NCBI GenBank assembly: GCA_030698405.1 | Contig: JAUYMU010000055.1 | Location: 62,001 to 126,000, forward strand | Reading direction: 5' to 3' | From: Bacteroidota bacterium | GTDB lineage: Bacteria; Bacteroidota; Bacteroidia; Bacteroidales; Prolixibacteraceae | Length of the DNA stretch: 64,000 bases | Shown: piece by piece, positions 7,457 to 15,560 of the stretch | Layout of the letters: each line of letters opens with the position of its first letter | How positions within the stretch are numbered: position 1 is the first letter of the stretch | Notes under the pieces: generated by a model | What the model saw: only the letters and a program-made list of their open reading frames with translations | What the model was told of the DNA's origin: nothing | The model's database searches: none | Made by a program: the position numbers and the translations under genes

Positions 7457-8575
7457 AAAAAGGCACTATTTATTGACCGTGACGGAACGCTGATTACCGA
7501 ACCGGCAGACGAGCAAATCGATTCGCTCGAAAAGTTGGAGTATTTGCCGAAAGTATTCAGGAATATGCATTTTATTGCCAAAAATCTGTCGTACGAACTG
7601 GTGATGGTTACCAATCAGGATGGACTTGGAACTGCCAGTTATCCTGAGGATACTTTTTGGCCAGCCCACAACAAAATGCTGAAAGCGTTTGAAAACGAAG
7701 GTGTTGTTTTTGATGATATTTTGATTGACCGCCACTTTCCGCACGACAATGCACCCACCCGCAAGCCGGGAGTTGGCATGATGGGAAAATACCTGGATGG
7801 CAGTTACGATCTGGCGAACAGTTATGTAATTGGCGATCGTTTGACGGACATTCAACTGGCCAAAAACCTTGGTGCAAAAGGAATTCTGATCAACGATGGC
7901 TCTTTGGAAAGCGAACTTCAGGAGAAAGGATTGGCCGAATTTTGTGCCTTGACTACCAACGATTGGGACGAGATTTATGCAAAAGTGGCTGCTCCGGAAC
8001 GCACAAGTGTGGTGAAACGCGATACCAAAGAAACCAAAATCACGGTTGAACTGAATCTGGACGGAACCGGCAAAGGAAATATTCATACCGGTCTGGGATT
8101 TTTCGATCACATGCTCGACCAGATTGCCCGTCATTCAGGAGTTAATCTGAGCATTCAGGTTGACGGGGATTTGAATGTGGACGAACACCATACCATCGAA
8201 GATACCGGCCTCGCTTTGGGTGAAGCTTTCAAACTTGCACTGGGCGACAAGCGTGGGGTGGAACGATACGGCTACTGTTTGCCAATGGACGATTGTCTGG
8301 CGCAGGTCGCGATCGACTTTGGCGGTCGTCCGTGGATTGTGTGGAAGGCCGACTTCCAGCGAGAAAAAGTAGGAGATATGCCGACCGAAATGTTCTTCCA
8401 TTTTTTTAAATCATTTTCAGATACTTCGTTGTCGAACCTGAATATTCAGGCAGAAGGCACAAACGAACACCATAAAATTGAAGGCATTTTTAAAGCTTTG
8501 GCCCGTGCCATCAAAATGGCCATTCGGAAAGATGTTTTTAATTTTGAACTACCATCAACTAAAGGAACCCTATAA
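7454..8575 (+). CDS. hisB: Bifunctional histidinol-phosphatase / imidazoleglycerol-phosphate dehydratase
   Basis: A 373-residue fusion performing pathway steps 7 and 9. Residues 1 to about 165 are a HAD phosphatase with the nucleophile motif [12 protein letters not shown] (Asp8, Asp10) and [17 protein letters not shown]. The segment matching the zinc loop of E. coli HisB (CxHxnCxC) reads [15 protein letters not shown] here and lacks the cysteines. From about 185 the IGP dehydratase domain shows [34 protein letters not shown] and [20 protein letters not shown], with the metal-binding His/Glu residues. A structured leader element overlaps its start codon. Confidence 0.96.
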   Translation: MKKALFIDRDGTLITEPADEQIDSLEKLEYLPKVFRNMHFIAKNLSYELVMVTNQDGLGTASYPEDTFWPAHNKMLKAFENEGVVFDDILIDRHFPHDNAPTRKPGVGMMGKYLDGSYDLANSYVIGDRLTDIQLAKNLGAKGILINDGSLESELQEKGLAEFCALTTNDWDEIYAKVAAPERTSVVKRDTKETKITVELNLDGTGKGNIHTGLGFFDHMLDQIARHSGVNLSIQVDGDLNVDEHHTIEDTGLALGEAFKLALGDKRGVERYGYCLPMDDCLAQVAIDFGGRPWIVWKADFQREKVGDMPTEMFFHFFKSFSDTSLSNLNIQAEGTNEHHKIEGIFKALARAIKMAIRKDVFNFELPSTKGTL

Positions 8576-8576
8576 A

Positions 8577-9461
8577 ATGAAGAGTATCAAACCCCTAAGA
8601 GAAAAGAAAAATACAGCGATTCTGCTGATTCATTGCCCCGACCGGCAGGGAATTCTGGCAACTGTTACCGAATTCCTGAACAAAAACAACGGAAATATTA
8701 TTTACCTCGACCAATATGTTGACCGTGCAGAAATGATTTTCTACATGCGGGTTGAATGGGAATTGCATGGATTTGCCATTCCTGAAGATAAAATCAATGA
8801 ATACTTCTACACCCTGATTGCCGATAAACTCGAAATGAACTATTCGCTGCATTTCTCGAAGCAGATTCCACGAATGGCCATCTTTGTTTCAAAAATGTCG
8901 CACTGTCTGTTCGATATGCTTTCACGCTACACTGCCGGTGAATGGGATGTTGAAATTCCGGTAATCATCAGTAACCACATGGATCTGGAACCTGTTGCCC
9001 GGCGCTTCGATATAGAATTTCAGTACATTCCGGTGACAGCCGAAACCAAAGCCGAACAGGAAGCGACTGAAGTTGAATTATTGGAAAAACATGAGGTGGA
9101 TTTTATTGTACTCGCCCGTTACATGCAGGTACTTTCTCCTGAATTTGTTGCCCGGTTTCCGAATCGGATCATTAATATTCACCATTCGTTTTTGCCTGCA
9201 TTTGCCGGAGCAAAACCATATCATGCTGCCTACGAACGTGGCGTGAAAATCATTGGCGCCACCAGTCATTATGTGACCAGCGATTTGGATGGCGGCCCAA
9301 TCATCGAACAGGACGTTACCCGCTGCAACCACACCGATACCGTTGAACGGCTGGTGCGCAAAGGACGCGACCTGGAAAAGATTGTACTCTCGCATGCCGT
9401 GTTTAAACATTTACAGCGTAAAGTGTTGGTTTATAAGAACAAGACGGTAGTGTTTAATTAG
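8577..9461 (+). CDS. purU: Formyltetrahydrofolate deformylase
   Basis: It hydrolyses 10-formyl-THF to formate and THF, balancing the one-carbon pool. The product is 294 residues from ATG 8577, one base after the hisB stop. An N-terminal ACT domain (HCPDRQGILATVTEFLNKN) is followed by a formyltransferase domain with VIISNHMDLEPVARRF, NIHHSFLPAFAGAKPYHAA and SHYVTSDLDGGPIIEQDV, which carry the Asn-His-Asp catalytic set. Upstream in-frame codons overlap hisB and are unrelated to the family. Tight coupling to hisB suggests co-regulation. The histidine pathway releases AICAR, whose recycling uses 10-formyl-THF, which gives a plausible metabolic reason. Confidence 0.93.
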   Translation: MKSIKPLREKKNTAILLIHCPDRQGILATVTEFLNKNNGNIIYLDQYVDRAEMIFYMRVEWELHGFAIPEDKINEYFYTLIADKLEMNYSLHFSKQIPRMAIFVSKMSHCLFDMLSRYTAGEWDVEIPVIISNHMDLEPVARRFDIEFQYIPVTAETKAEQEATEVELLEKHEVDFIVLARYMQVLSPEFVARFPNRIINIHHSFLPAFAGAKPYHAAYERGVKIIGATSHYVTSDLDGGPIIEQDVTRCNHTDTVERLVRKGRDLEKIVLSHAVFKHLQRKVLVYKNKTVVFN

Positions 9462-9462
9462 G

Positions 9463-9508
9463 AGCCCCATCCCGACCTTCCCCACAAGGGAAGGAGCAAG
9501 AGCTCATT
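9463..9508. repeat. REP-like palindrome after purU
   Basis: An inverted repeat centred on ccttccccacaagggaagg, with outer gagcc/agctc flanks. A related G/C-rich palindrome lies at 10340-10394. It could act as a weak transcript end or mRNA-stability element between purU and the TlpA-like gene. Confidence 0.5.
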
Positions 9509-9551
9509 TCAAATGGGTATTGGTTATAATTTAATTTTTAAGTTTTCGACG

Positions 9552-10082
9552 ATGAAAAATCTAACCTTCATTTTCTTGCTTTTGACAATTTCTGCTCAGG
9601 CACAAATTCCGGTAAAGGAAATTCCTGCCGATTACGGATACATCGTAAAAATCGGGCAACAAGTTCCTGATTTCGATTTAACTACGACCGACGGAAAAAC
9701 CATTCGTATGGCCGATTTGAAAGGCAGAGTGGTGATGCTGCAATTTACTGCAAGCTGGTGCTCGGTTTGCCGGAAAGAAATGCCGCACATTGAATCCGAT
9801 ATCTGGAAGAAATACAAAAACAACAAAAATTTTGCCTTATACGGAATCGATCTGGACGAACCGGTTGAGAAAGTAAAAGAGTTTGCTAAGCAGATTCCGG
9901 TTACTTATCCGTTGGCGCTTGATCTGAAAGGGGGAATTTTTTATCAGTTCGCTGAAAAAGGCGCTGGCGTAACACGAAATGTTATTGTCGATAAAACCGG
10001 AAAGATTGTCTATATGACAAGACTTTACAAAAAAGAAGAATTTCAGGAAATGAAAAAGGTAATTGCAGATTTGTTGAAGTGA
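9552..10082 (+). CDS. TlpA/ResA-like thioredoxin-fold exported protein
   Basis: 176 residues from ATG 9552. Residues 1-18 (MKNLTFIFLLLTISAQAQ) are a signal peptide. The remainder is an AhpC/TSA-Redoxin domain with IGQQVPDFDLTTTDGK and the redox motif WCSVCR (CxxC), then the cis-Pro region GAGVTRNVIVDKTGKIVY. Likely a periplasmic thiol-disulfide reductant. It lies in the his gene order but has no known part in histidine synthesis. A REP element upstream suggests it was inserted between purU and hisH. Its partner is unknown. Confidence 0.85.
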   Translation: MKNLTFIFLLLTISAQAQIPVKEIPADYGYIVKIGQQVPDFDLTTTDGKTIRMADLKGRVVMLQFTASWCSVCRKEMPHIESDIWKKYKNNKNFALYGIDLDEPVEKVKEFAKQIPVTYPLALDLKGGIFYQFAEKGAGVTRNVIVDKTGKIVYMTRLYKKEEFQEMKKVIADLLK

Positions 10083-10088
10083 AAATTG

Positions 10089-10160
10089 TAGTGCGTAGCA
10101 GAATCGAACTGCCATCTCCGGATTGAGAAACCGGTTTCCTAACCGTTAGAAGAACGCGCC
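10089..10160 (-). tRNA. tRNA-Glu (anticodon CTC), antisense within the his operon
   Basis: The minus strand folds as a cloverleaf. The acceptor ggcgcgt/acgcact has one C/A mismatch and a terminal G-U. The D-arm is ttct..ggaa and the anticodon arm ccggt-ttctcaa-tccgg, with CTC at positions 34-36 and a T/T closing mismatch. The variable loop is 4 nt, typical of tRNA-Glu. The T-arm ggcag-ttcgatt-ctgct is intact. CCA is not encoded. The mismatches leave open a decaying gene or atypical copy. The orientation is opposite to the operon, so his read-through transcripts carry its antisense. Confidence 0.65.
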
Positions 10161-10339
10161 GGATTGAAAACTATTAAAGCAAAAATAACAACAATTGGCT
10201 CGTTGTTATTGAATCGTAGAGAAAAAATAAAATTATCAGATACGAAACAAGACTTTCTCTCTTAGGAGACTTAAAGAAGGATTCGGACAAAATTATTTTC
10301 AATATGAAGGAAAAGCTAAAAATTAGAACGATGTTTTTA

Positions 10340-10394
10340 TACCCCCTCTTGTGGAGAGTTTATCCCGATTTTACGGGAGGGAAGGGGGAGGCTT
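10340..10394. repeat. REP-like G/C-rich palindrome before hisH
   Basis: The start accccctcttgtggagag and the end gggagggaagggggagg can pair, around an inner hairpin tcccgattttacggga. It ends a few bases before the hisH start codon. Between the tRNA and this element (10161-10339) I see no gene. Confidence 0.5.
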
Positions 10395-10398
10395 CTTT

Positions 10399-10998
10399 AT
10401 GAACATTGTCATTATCAAATACAACGCGGGGAATATTGAATCTGTAAACAATGCACTTCAGCGATTGGGTGTGAATGCAGAAATAACCGGTGACCACAAA
10501 AAAATAAGGGCAGCCGATAAGGTAATTTTTCCGGGAGTAGGAGAAGCCAGTACCACCATGGCTTTCCTGAAAAAAGAAGGACTGGATCGGCTCATTCCGG
10601 AGTTAAAACAACCGGTATTGGGCATTTGCCTCGGTTTGCAGCTCATGTGCAGCCATTCCGAAGAAAATGATACTTCTTGTCTTGGAATTTTTGATGAACA
10701 AGTCAAACGATTCGTGCCGGAACCGGGGAAGGAATTTATCACCAAGGTTCCGCACATGGGCTGGAACAGCATTTGCCAGTTGAAAAGCGGGATCTTCGAT
10801 CCCTCACTCGACCAGCAATATGTCTATTTTGTGCATTCGTATTACGCTGCGGTGGGCGAACATACGGCTGCTGTTTGCAATTACATCAATCCTTTCAGTG
10901 CTGCATTGCACCGCGATAACTTTTACGCCACCCAGTTTCATCCTGAAAAAAGTGGAACTGTTGGCGCAAGGATATTGGAGAACTTTTTAAGGATTTAA
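10399..10998 (+). CDS. hisH: Imidazole glycerol phosphate synthase, glutaminase subunit
   Basis: A class I glutamine amidotransferase that supplies ammonia to HisF. 199 residues from ATG 10399. The in-frame extension upstream runs through the G/C palindrome and is rejected. The nucleophile Cys77 lies in LGICLGLQLM. The His-Glu pair is in ATQFHPEKSG near the C terminus, and FPGVGEAS forms the oxyanion strand region. An IVS-type unit starts immediately after its stop codon. Confidence 0.96.
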   Translation: MNIVIIKYNAGNIESVNNALQRLGVNAEITGDHKKIRAADKVIFPGVGEASTTMAFLKKEGLDRLIPELKQPVLGICLGLQLMCSHSEENDTSCLGIFDEQVKRFVPEPGKEFITKVPHMGWNSICQLKSGIFDPSLDQQYVYFVHSYYAAVGEHTAAVCNYINPFSAALHRDNFYATQFHPEKSGTVGARILENFLRI

Positions 10999-11453
10999 GA
11001 TTAACGATCATAGATTAACGATTAACGAAGTATCACCACATGACACCAAAAGAATTAGAAGAACGATTGATCCGATTTGCTGTAAATATTATCAAATTAT
11101 CGGAAGGAGTGAAACCAAGCATTGCAGGAAAGAGAATGTCTGATCAGATAGTTCGTTCAGGGTCGTCAACTGCATTGAATTATGGGGAAGCGCAAAGTGC
11201 AGAGTCAGGTAGAGATTTTGTTCACAAATTGGGGATATGTCTTAAAGAACTCCGGGAAACTTATATCAATCTTCGTATAATTGATGGTGCTGAACTTCAT
11301 TCAGATAAGATATTCGTTACCAATTTAATCCTTGAGAGTAATGAATTAATCTCAATTTTTGTTAAAAGTATTGAAACGAGTAAACGCAAGCAAAATCCAT
11401 CCGGCTTTCAACCAAATCGTTAATCAAAAATCGTTAATTGTTAATCGTTAATC
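10999..11453. repeat. Second IVS-type unit: four-helix-bundle ORF between inverted repeats
   Basis: Left flank 10999-11028 carries repeats of gattaacgat. Right flank 11416-11453 carries the complementary atcgttaatc and variants. The unit begins directly after the hisH stop, ends 10 nt before hisA, and its ORF stops inside the right flank. Flank sequence differs completely from the first unit, so each copy keeps self-complementarity rather than a fixed terminus. Confidence 0.6.
11040..11423 (+). CDS. Four-helix-bundle protein (S23/IVS family), second copy
   Basis: 127 residues with GKRMSDQIVRSGSSTALNYG and GEAQSAESGRDFVHKL, then LKELRETYINLRI, the same blocks as the protein at 6953-7318 (GEAQSGESQKDFIHKI, LKELRETKVCLKI). 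The two are paralogues diverged well beyond recent duplication. The surface is basic and helical, compatible with nucleic-acid or RNP binding as suggested for the family, but no activity can be assigned. It lies between hisH and hisA on the operon strand. Confidence 0.85.
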   Translation: MTPKELEERLIRFAVNIIKLSEGVKPSIAGKRMSDQIVRSGSSTALNYGEAQSAESGRDFVHKLGICLKELRETYINLRIIDGAELHSDKIFVTNLILESNELISIFVKSIETSKRKQNPSGFQPNR

Positions 11454-11463
11454 TCACATCCCA

Positions 11464-12195
11464 ATGATCACAATCATCCCCGCAATAGACCTTATCGACG
11501 CAAAATGCGTTCGCCTTTCGCAAGGCGATTACAACCAGAAAACTGTTTACAACGAGAATCCGCTCGAAGTGGCAAAAATGTTTGAAGATGCCGGAATCAC
11601 CCGACTACATTTGGTTGACCTCGATGGCGCCAAAGCCAAACACATAGTCAACCACAAAGTGTTGGAATTGATTGCATCAAAAACCAGATTGGTGATCGAC
11701 TTTGGTGGTGGCCTGAAATCGGATGACGACTTACGCATTGCTTTTGAAAGTGGTGCGCAAATGGTTACCGGTGGAAGTATTGCGGTAAAAGACCGCGAAA
11801 CTTTCCTGCATTGGATCGAAACTTATGGCCCTGAAAAAATCATTCTCGGCGCCGATGCCAAAGACAAAATGATTGCTGTGAGTGGTTGGCAGGAAGTTTC
11901 AGAATTATCTATCCTTGAATTCATTGAAAGCTACACGAGCAAAGGCATCCGTCAGGTAATTTCTACGGACATTGCCCGCGACGGAATGTTAACAGGTCCG
12001 AGCATTGATCTGTACAAAGAAATAATGGAAAAGTTCCCAAATCTCGGATTGATTGCCAGTGGCGGAATTGCTTCTATGAAGGATATTTATGAACTCGATG
12101 AAATGGGCATTCCGGGTGTAATTACCGGAAAAGCAATTTATGAAGGAAGGATTAGCATGGAAGAAATTAAAAAATATAACCTTAATGGATTATAA
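11464..12195 (+). CDS. hisA: ProFAR isomerase
   Basis: The (beta/alpha)8 isomerase converts ProFAR to PRFAR. 243 residues. The half-barrel signatures are present: [19 protein letters not shown] with catalytic Asp8, [10 protein letters not shown], and [14 protein letters not shown] with the second Asp, then [11 protein letters not shown] and [11 protein letters not shown] for phosphate binding. After it the operon is interrupted by the SatD/DUF3307 pair before hisF. Confidence 0.96.
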   Translation: MITIIPAIDLIDAKCVRLSQGDYNQKTVYNENPLEVAKMFEDAGITRLHLVDLDGAKAKHIVNHKVLELIASKTRLVIDFGGGLKSDDDLRIAFESGAQMVTGGSIAVKDRETFLHWIETYGPEKIILGADAKDKMIAVSGWQEVSELSILEFIESYTSKGIRQVISTDIARDGMLTGPSIDLYKEIMEKFPNLGLIASGGIASMKDIYELDEMGIPGVITGKAIYEGRISMEEIKKYNLNGL

Positions 12196-12202
12196 ATTAA
12201 AA

Positions 12203-12254
12203 TATAACTTTTATAGGTTATAAAGTAATTATTAGCCTAAATTGGTTATATTTG
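12203..12254 (+). promoter_or_regulatory. Internal promoter with TATAACC/GGTTATA boxes
   Basis: TATATTTG at 12247-12254 matches TAnnTTTG exactly but ends one base before the first ATG of the next gene, which predicts a leaderless or near-leaderless transcript. Around it are related boxes: atataac (12203-12209), ataggttata (12213-12222), ttagcctaa (12232-12240) and ggttatat (12244-12251). They look like operator half-sites. The C-terminal helix-turn-helix of the following gene is a candidate binder. Confidence 0.5.
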
Positions 12255-12255
12255 C

Positions 12256-12894
12256 ATGATGGACCCAAATCACGAAATAGCTGTACTTACCTGCGATATT
12301 ATAGAATCGTCGCTGCTATCGGCTGACGAGTTAAAAGAGTATCAGCAGAAGATAGAATCGTTGGGAGATGAATGGATTCTAATTCTTCCTCAATTTTACA
12401 GGGGAGATAGTTTTCAACTGGCTACAAAACCAGTTGATGCACTTGAAATTGCAATCAAAATTCGAATTGAGATGAAGCGGATTCATGAAAAAAACGACGT
12501 TCGTGTTTCTGTTGGAATTGGGCAGGTTTCAACTTTAAATGAAAATGTCTTGTTTTCGACAGGTACTGCGTTTGAAATTTCCGGCAAAAATCTCGATCAA
12601 TTAAAGAGCAGAAAATTGAATTTATTGATTCAGACTGAAGATCCGTTATTAAATGATGAGCTGGAAACTAATTGTTATTTTGCTGATACAATTATAAACG
12701 GATTTACGAAAATACAATCTAATATTATCTTTTATAAGATGCAGGGATTGGATCAGGCTGGAATTGCAAATATTTTAGATGTTAGTCAGCCAGCTATAAG
12801 TAAATCGTTAAAAACAGCCAATTGGCAAACCATTGAAAGATTTTTGAAGCGGTACAAAAACCTGATTAATCAAAATTATGGATCCACTGATTAG
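12256..12894 (+). CDS. SatD-family protein with C-terminal helix-turn-helix
   Basis: 212 residues. The N-terminal part (IAVLTCDIIESSLLSADEL, then DEWILILPQFYRGDSFQL and VSVGIGQV) resembles SatD family proteins, which have a nucleotide-cyclase-like fold but no shown activity. The C-terminal 45 residues contain GLDQAGIANILDVSQPAISK, a clear helix-turn-helix. It overlaps the next gene by 17 nt, and a SatD plus DUF3307 pair is a recurring neighbourhood. The start is ATG 12256 or 12259. Because the promoter -7 box ends at 12254, the second may be the true leaderless start. Function is not known. Confidence 0.75.
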   Translation: MMDPNHEIAVLTCDIIESSLLSADELKEYQQKIESLGDEWILILPQFYRGDSFQLATKPVDALEIAIKIRIEMKRIHEKNDVRVSVGIGQVSTLNENVLFSTGTAFEISGKNLDQLKSRKLNLLIQTEDPLLNDELETNCYFADTIINGFTKIQSNIIFYKMQGLDQAGIANILDVSQPAISKSLKTANWQTIERFLKRYKNLINQNYGSTD

Positions 12895-13570
12895 CTTATT
12901 TTTCCCAATGCTTGCCGGGCATTTGCTTGCCGATTTTTGGTTACAGCCATCAAGTTGGGTTTCGCATAAAAAGGAAAATGGCTGGAAATCGAAAAAGCTG
13001 ATCCTTCATACATTGATTGCGTCTATTCTTCCGGTTTTATTCACTTTACAATTAAAACTTTGGTGGTTTGTGCCGGTTATCTTCCTGACTCACTATCTGA
13101 TCGATGTCTTAAAATCGAAAGTAAAACCTACTATGTGGTTTTTTCTGGCCGATCAGATGTTGCATATAGGCATACTTTGGATTTTGGCCTCATTTTTCAC
13201 CGAAATTACCATTTCTGAAAGCTTTGCTTACTTCTGGTTATACGCATCTGGGTTTGTCCTGATTACCAATCCGCTGGGGATTTTGACCGGAATGTTTTTA
13301 AAATCAGTCACCAAATCAGAAAGTAACGCGGTGCAATTGAATGTCTCTGCGTGGATCGGAATATTTGAACGGATACTCATTGTAATATTTGTGACTACCG
13401 GACAAATTCAGGCGATTGGATTTCTGGTAGCTGCCAAATCGGTTTTCCGCTTTAGTGAAATACAGCACGAAGGAAATCAAAAAGCCGAGTACTTTTTGTT
13501 GGGAACATTGGTGTCATTTACATTGGCGATTGTGGTTGGACTTGGAATGAAACTATTGATTACAGACTAA
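12878..13570 (+). CDS. DUF3307 family integral membrane protein
   Basis: 230 residues with about six hydrophobic segments. The N-terminal signature FFPMLAGHLLADFWLQPSSW and HYLIDVLK fit the DUF3307 family of small membrane proteins of unknown function. It is translationally coupled to the SatD-like gene (17-nt overlap). The pair splits hisA from hisF and is likely an inserted two-gene unit with its own promoter. Confidence 0.8.
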   Translation: MDPLISLFFPMLAGHLLADFWLQPSSWVSHKKENGWKSKKLILHTLIASILPVLFTLQLKLWWFVPVIFLTHYLIDVLKSKVKPTMWFFLADQMLHIGILWILASFFTEITISESFAYFWLYASGFVLITNPLGILTGMFLKSVTKSESNAVQLNVSAWIGIFERILIVIFVTTGQIQAIGFLVAAKSVFRFSEIQHEGNQKAEYFLLGTLVSFTLAIVVGLGMKLLITD

Positions 13571-13627
13571 AGATGAATCACATGATTTTAACCTGGAACT
13601 TGAAATTTGAAACTTGGAACTATAAAA

Positions 13628-14380
13628 ATGCTAGCAAAACGAATCATACCATGCCTGGATATCAAAGACGGTCAGACCGTGAAAGGCATCAATTTTATCA
13701 ATATTCAGAATGTGGGCGACCCGGTTGAACTGGGTGCGCTGTATGCTGAACAGGGAGCCGACGAACTGGTTTTCCTTGACATTACCGCCACGCACGAAGG
13801 CCGCAAAACCTTTGTGGAGCTGGTCAAGCGTATTGCCCGCGAAATCAATATTCCGTTTACTGTTGGTGGCGGAATCAGCGAGTTGAAAGATGCCGACGCA
13901 CTGTTGAGTGCCGGTGCCGATAAAATCAGCATCAACTCATCAGCAGTTCGCAACCCGAAACTGATCGACGATCTGGCGCTGAACTTCGGAAGCCAGTTTG
14001 TGGTTTTGGCCATCGATGCGCGCGGCGAAAACGATTATTGGATAGTGACGGTGAATGGCGGTCGCATTCCGACGGAAAAAGAACTATTCTCTTGGGCCAA
14101 AGAAGGCGAAAGCCGCGGCGCTGGTGAGATTTTGTTTACTTCGATGAACCACGATGGGACCAAAGCTGGTTTTGCCAACAAGGAACTGGCAAAAATGTCG
14201 GATATGTTGCGCATTCCGATCATTGCATCGGGTGGTGCCGGAAACATGGATCACTTTGTGGATGTTTTTACTGAAGGAAAAGCCGATGCCGGATTGGCTG
14301 CCAGTATTTTCCACTACAAGGAAATTGCCATACCCGATTTGAAAGCCTACCTTCGGGCCAAAAATATTCCAATCCGATAA
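13628..14380 (+). CDS. hisF: Imidazole glycerol phosphate synthase, cyclase subunit
   Basis: It condenses PRFAR and ammonia from HisH to give IGP and AICAR. 250 residues from ATG 13628. Key features are [19 protein letters not shown] (catalytic Asp11), [22 protein letters not shown] (second catalytic Asp), [12 protein letters not shown] and [11 protein letters not shown]. Seven extra upstream codons in frame are A/T-rich spacer. It is separated from its partner hisH by hisA and two unrelated insertions. Confidence 0.97.
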   Translation: MLAKRIIPCLDIKDGQTVKGINFINIQNVGDPVELGALYAEQGADELVFLDITATHEGRKTFVELVKRIAREINIPFTVGGGISELKDADALLSAGADKISINSSAVRNPKLIDDLALNFGSQFVVLAIDARGENDYWIVTVNGGRIPTEKELFSWAKEGESRGAGEILFTSMNHDGTKAGFANKELAKMSDMLRIPIIASGGAGNMDHFVDVFTEGKADAGLAASIFHYKEIAIPDLKAYLRAKNIPIR

Positions 14381-14394
14381 TTACTCTATACACA

Positions 14395-15555
14395 ATGAAA
14401 AGAGCCCTTTTTATTCTTTTGCTTTTTGTTTCAACGGCAACTTTCGCTCAAAATAATATTGACAAAGAACTATTAACTCAAATTCCCAACTGTGAAAATG
14501 TTGCTTTCAATTCTTCAAGATTGATTGAACGTTTTTTTGGACAGAAAAATTATGATTCGATTGCCATTGTTTCCAATAGGTGGGAAGATTTTTGCGGAAC
14601 AACAGAGCCTTTGTTTCGTTTAAAAGTTTTGACACAGATTCAAGGCCGAACATTTAGCGATATATGGATGGATAAAGATTACCTTATGGACTTTGTTTTT
14701 CTATATCTTGATCGGCTTGATTACGCCAAAGAGCCAAATGCAAAACAGGTTTATGAACGGTATAAAATCCCTTTCGGTTATATTTCGTTGAACTCTCCTT
14801 TCGATGATTTGACGGTAGTTTGGGCAAATTCATTACTTGAGATGGCTGATTTGTTGCCAGTTGAACGAGCCTTTTGTCTGCTATATTCGAATCAAACTGA
14901 TGCTTTCTGGGAAATGCTGAAGGATCAAAAAGTTACTGATGCGAAACTTCAGGAGGTTTATAACGGGCAGATCCGAAAAACAAATAAAATGGTTGAAGGG
15001 AACTTAGGAATTCTATCAGGTATTTTCTTGCCACAATCCAATCTGAATGAATTCATAGGAATAAAACCAATTTTTGGATTTCAGATTGGTGCTAAAATTA
15101 ATAAAGTTCAGTACGACCTGACTCTTGCATTTCGACCTGGAAAACCCGCAAATCCATATAGCGTTGTTTTTAAAGATGAAATTGTCGAAACCAATTATCA
15201 ATTTGGCGGTTATGTTGGTTTAGATGGGGCGTATGAATTAACAAACAATTATAAAAAAGAATTGGATCTACTTGGAGGAATCGGAGCAGAAATTATGGAC
15301 GCCATTGAAGGCGATCCTGAGGTAGAAAACGATAGTAAAACTCTCGGAAGTTTAAATCTTAACCTTGGTTTAGGATATAGAATATATTCAAAAAAAATGA
15401 GTTTTGTTGGATTGCAAACCAAGTATAATTTCGTGAATTTAAATAATGAGAAGGGCACCAGTCTAAAAGGTAACTACATATCTCTGGTTCTTACCTATAA
15501 TTATTTTGGAAATATCCAGAAAAATTCAATGTTGAAAAGACTTAAAATAAAATAA
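14395..15555 (+). CDS. Exported protein of unknown function (beta-barrel-like C terminus)
   Basis: 386 residues with signal peptide MKRALFILLLFVSTATFAQ. The N-terminal 190 residues look helical. From about 205 there are alternating hydrophobic strands (GILSGIFLPQSNLN, FGFQIGAKINKVQYDLTLAF, LGSLNLNLGLGYRIYSKK, YISLVLTYNYFG), typical of an outer-membrane or lipocalin-like beta structure. I do not recognise a family. It lies 14 nt after hisF and 5 nt before hisIE, so it is co-transcribed with the his genes, but nothing in it suggests a role in histidine synthesis. Confidence 0.7.
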   Translation: MKRALFILLLFVSTATFAQNNIDKELLTQIPNCENVAFNSSRLIERFFGQKNYDSIAIVSNRWEDFCGTTEPLFRLKVLTQIQGRTFSDIWMDKDYLMDFVFLYLDRLDYAKEPNAKQVYERYKIPFGYISLNSPFDDLTVVWANSLLEMADLLPVERAFCLLYSNQTDAFWEMLKDQKVTDAKLQEVYNGQIRKTNKMVEGNLGILSGIFLPQSNLNEFIGIKPIFGFQIGAKINKVQYDLTLAFRPGKPANPYSVVFKDEIVETNYQFGGYVGLDGAYELTNNYKKELDLLGGIGAEIMDAIEGDPEVENDSKTLGSLNLNLGLGYRIYSKKMSFVGLQTKYNFVNLNNEKGTSLKGNYISLVLTYNYFGNIQKNSMLKRLKIK

Positions 15556-15560
15556 TAGAT

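Noticed and set aside
7466-8134. 222-codon open frame on the minus strand inside hisB
   Set aside because: Antisense shadow of a certain gene; no family motif, no promoter and a composition that follows hisB codon use.
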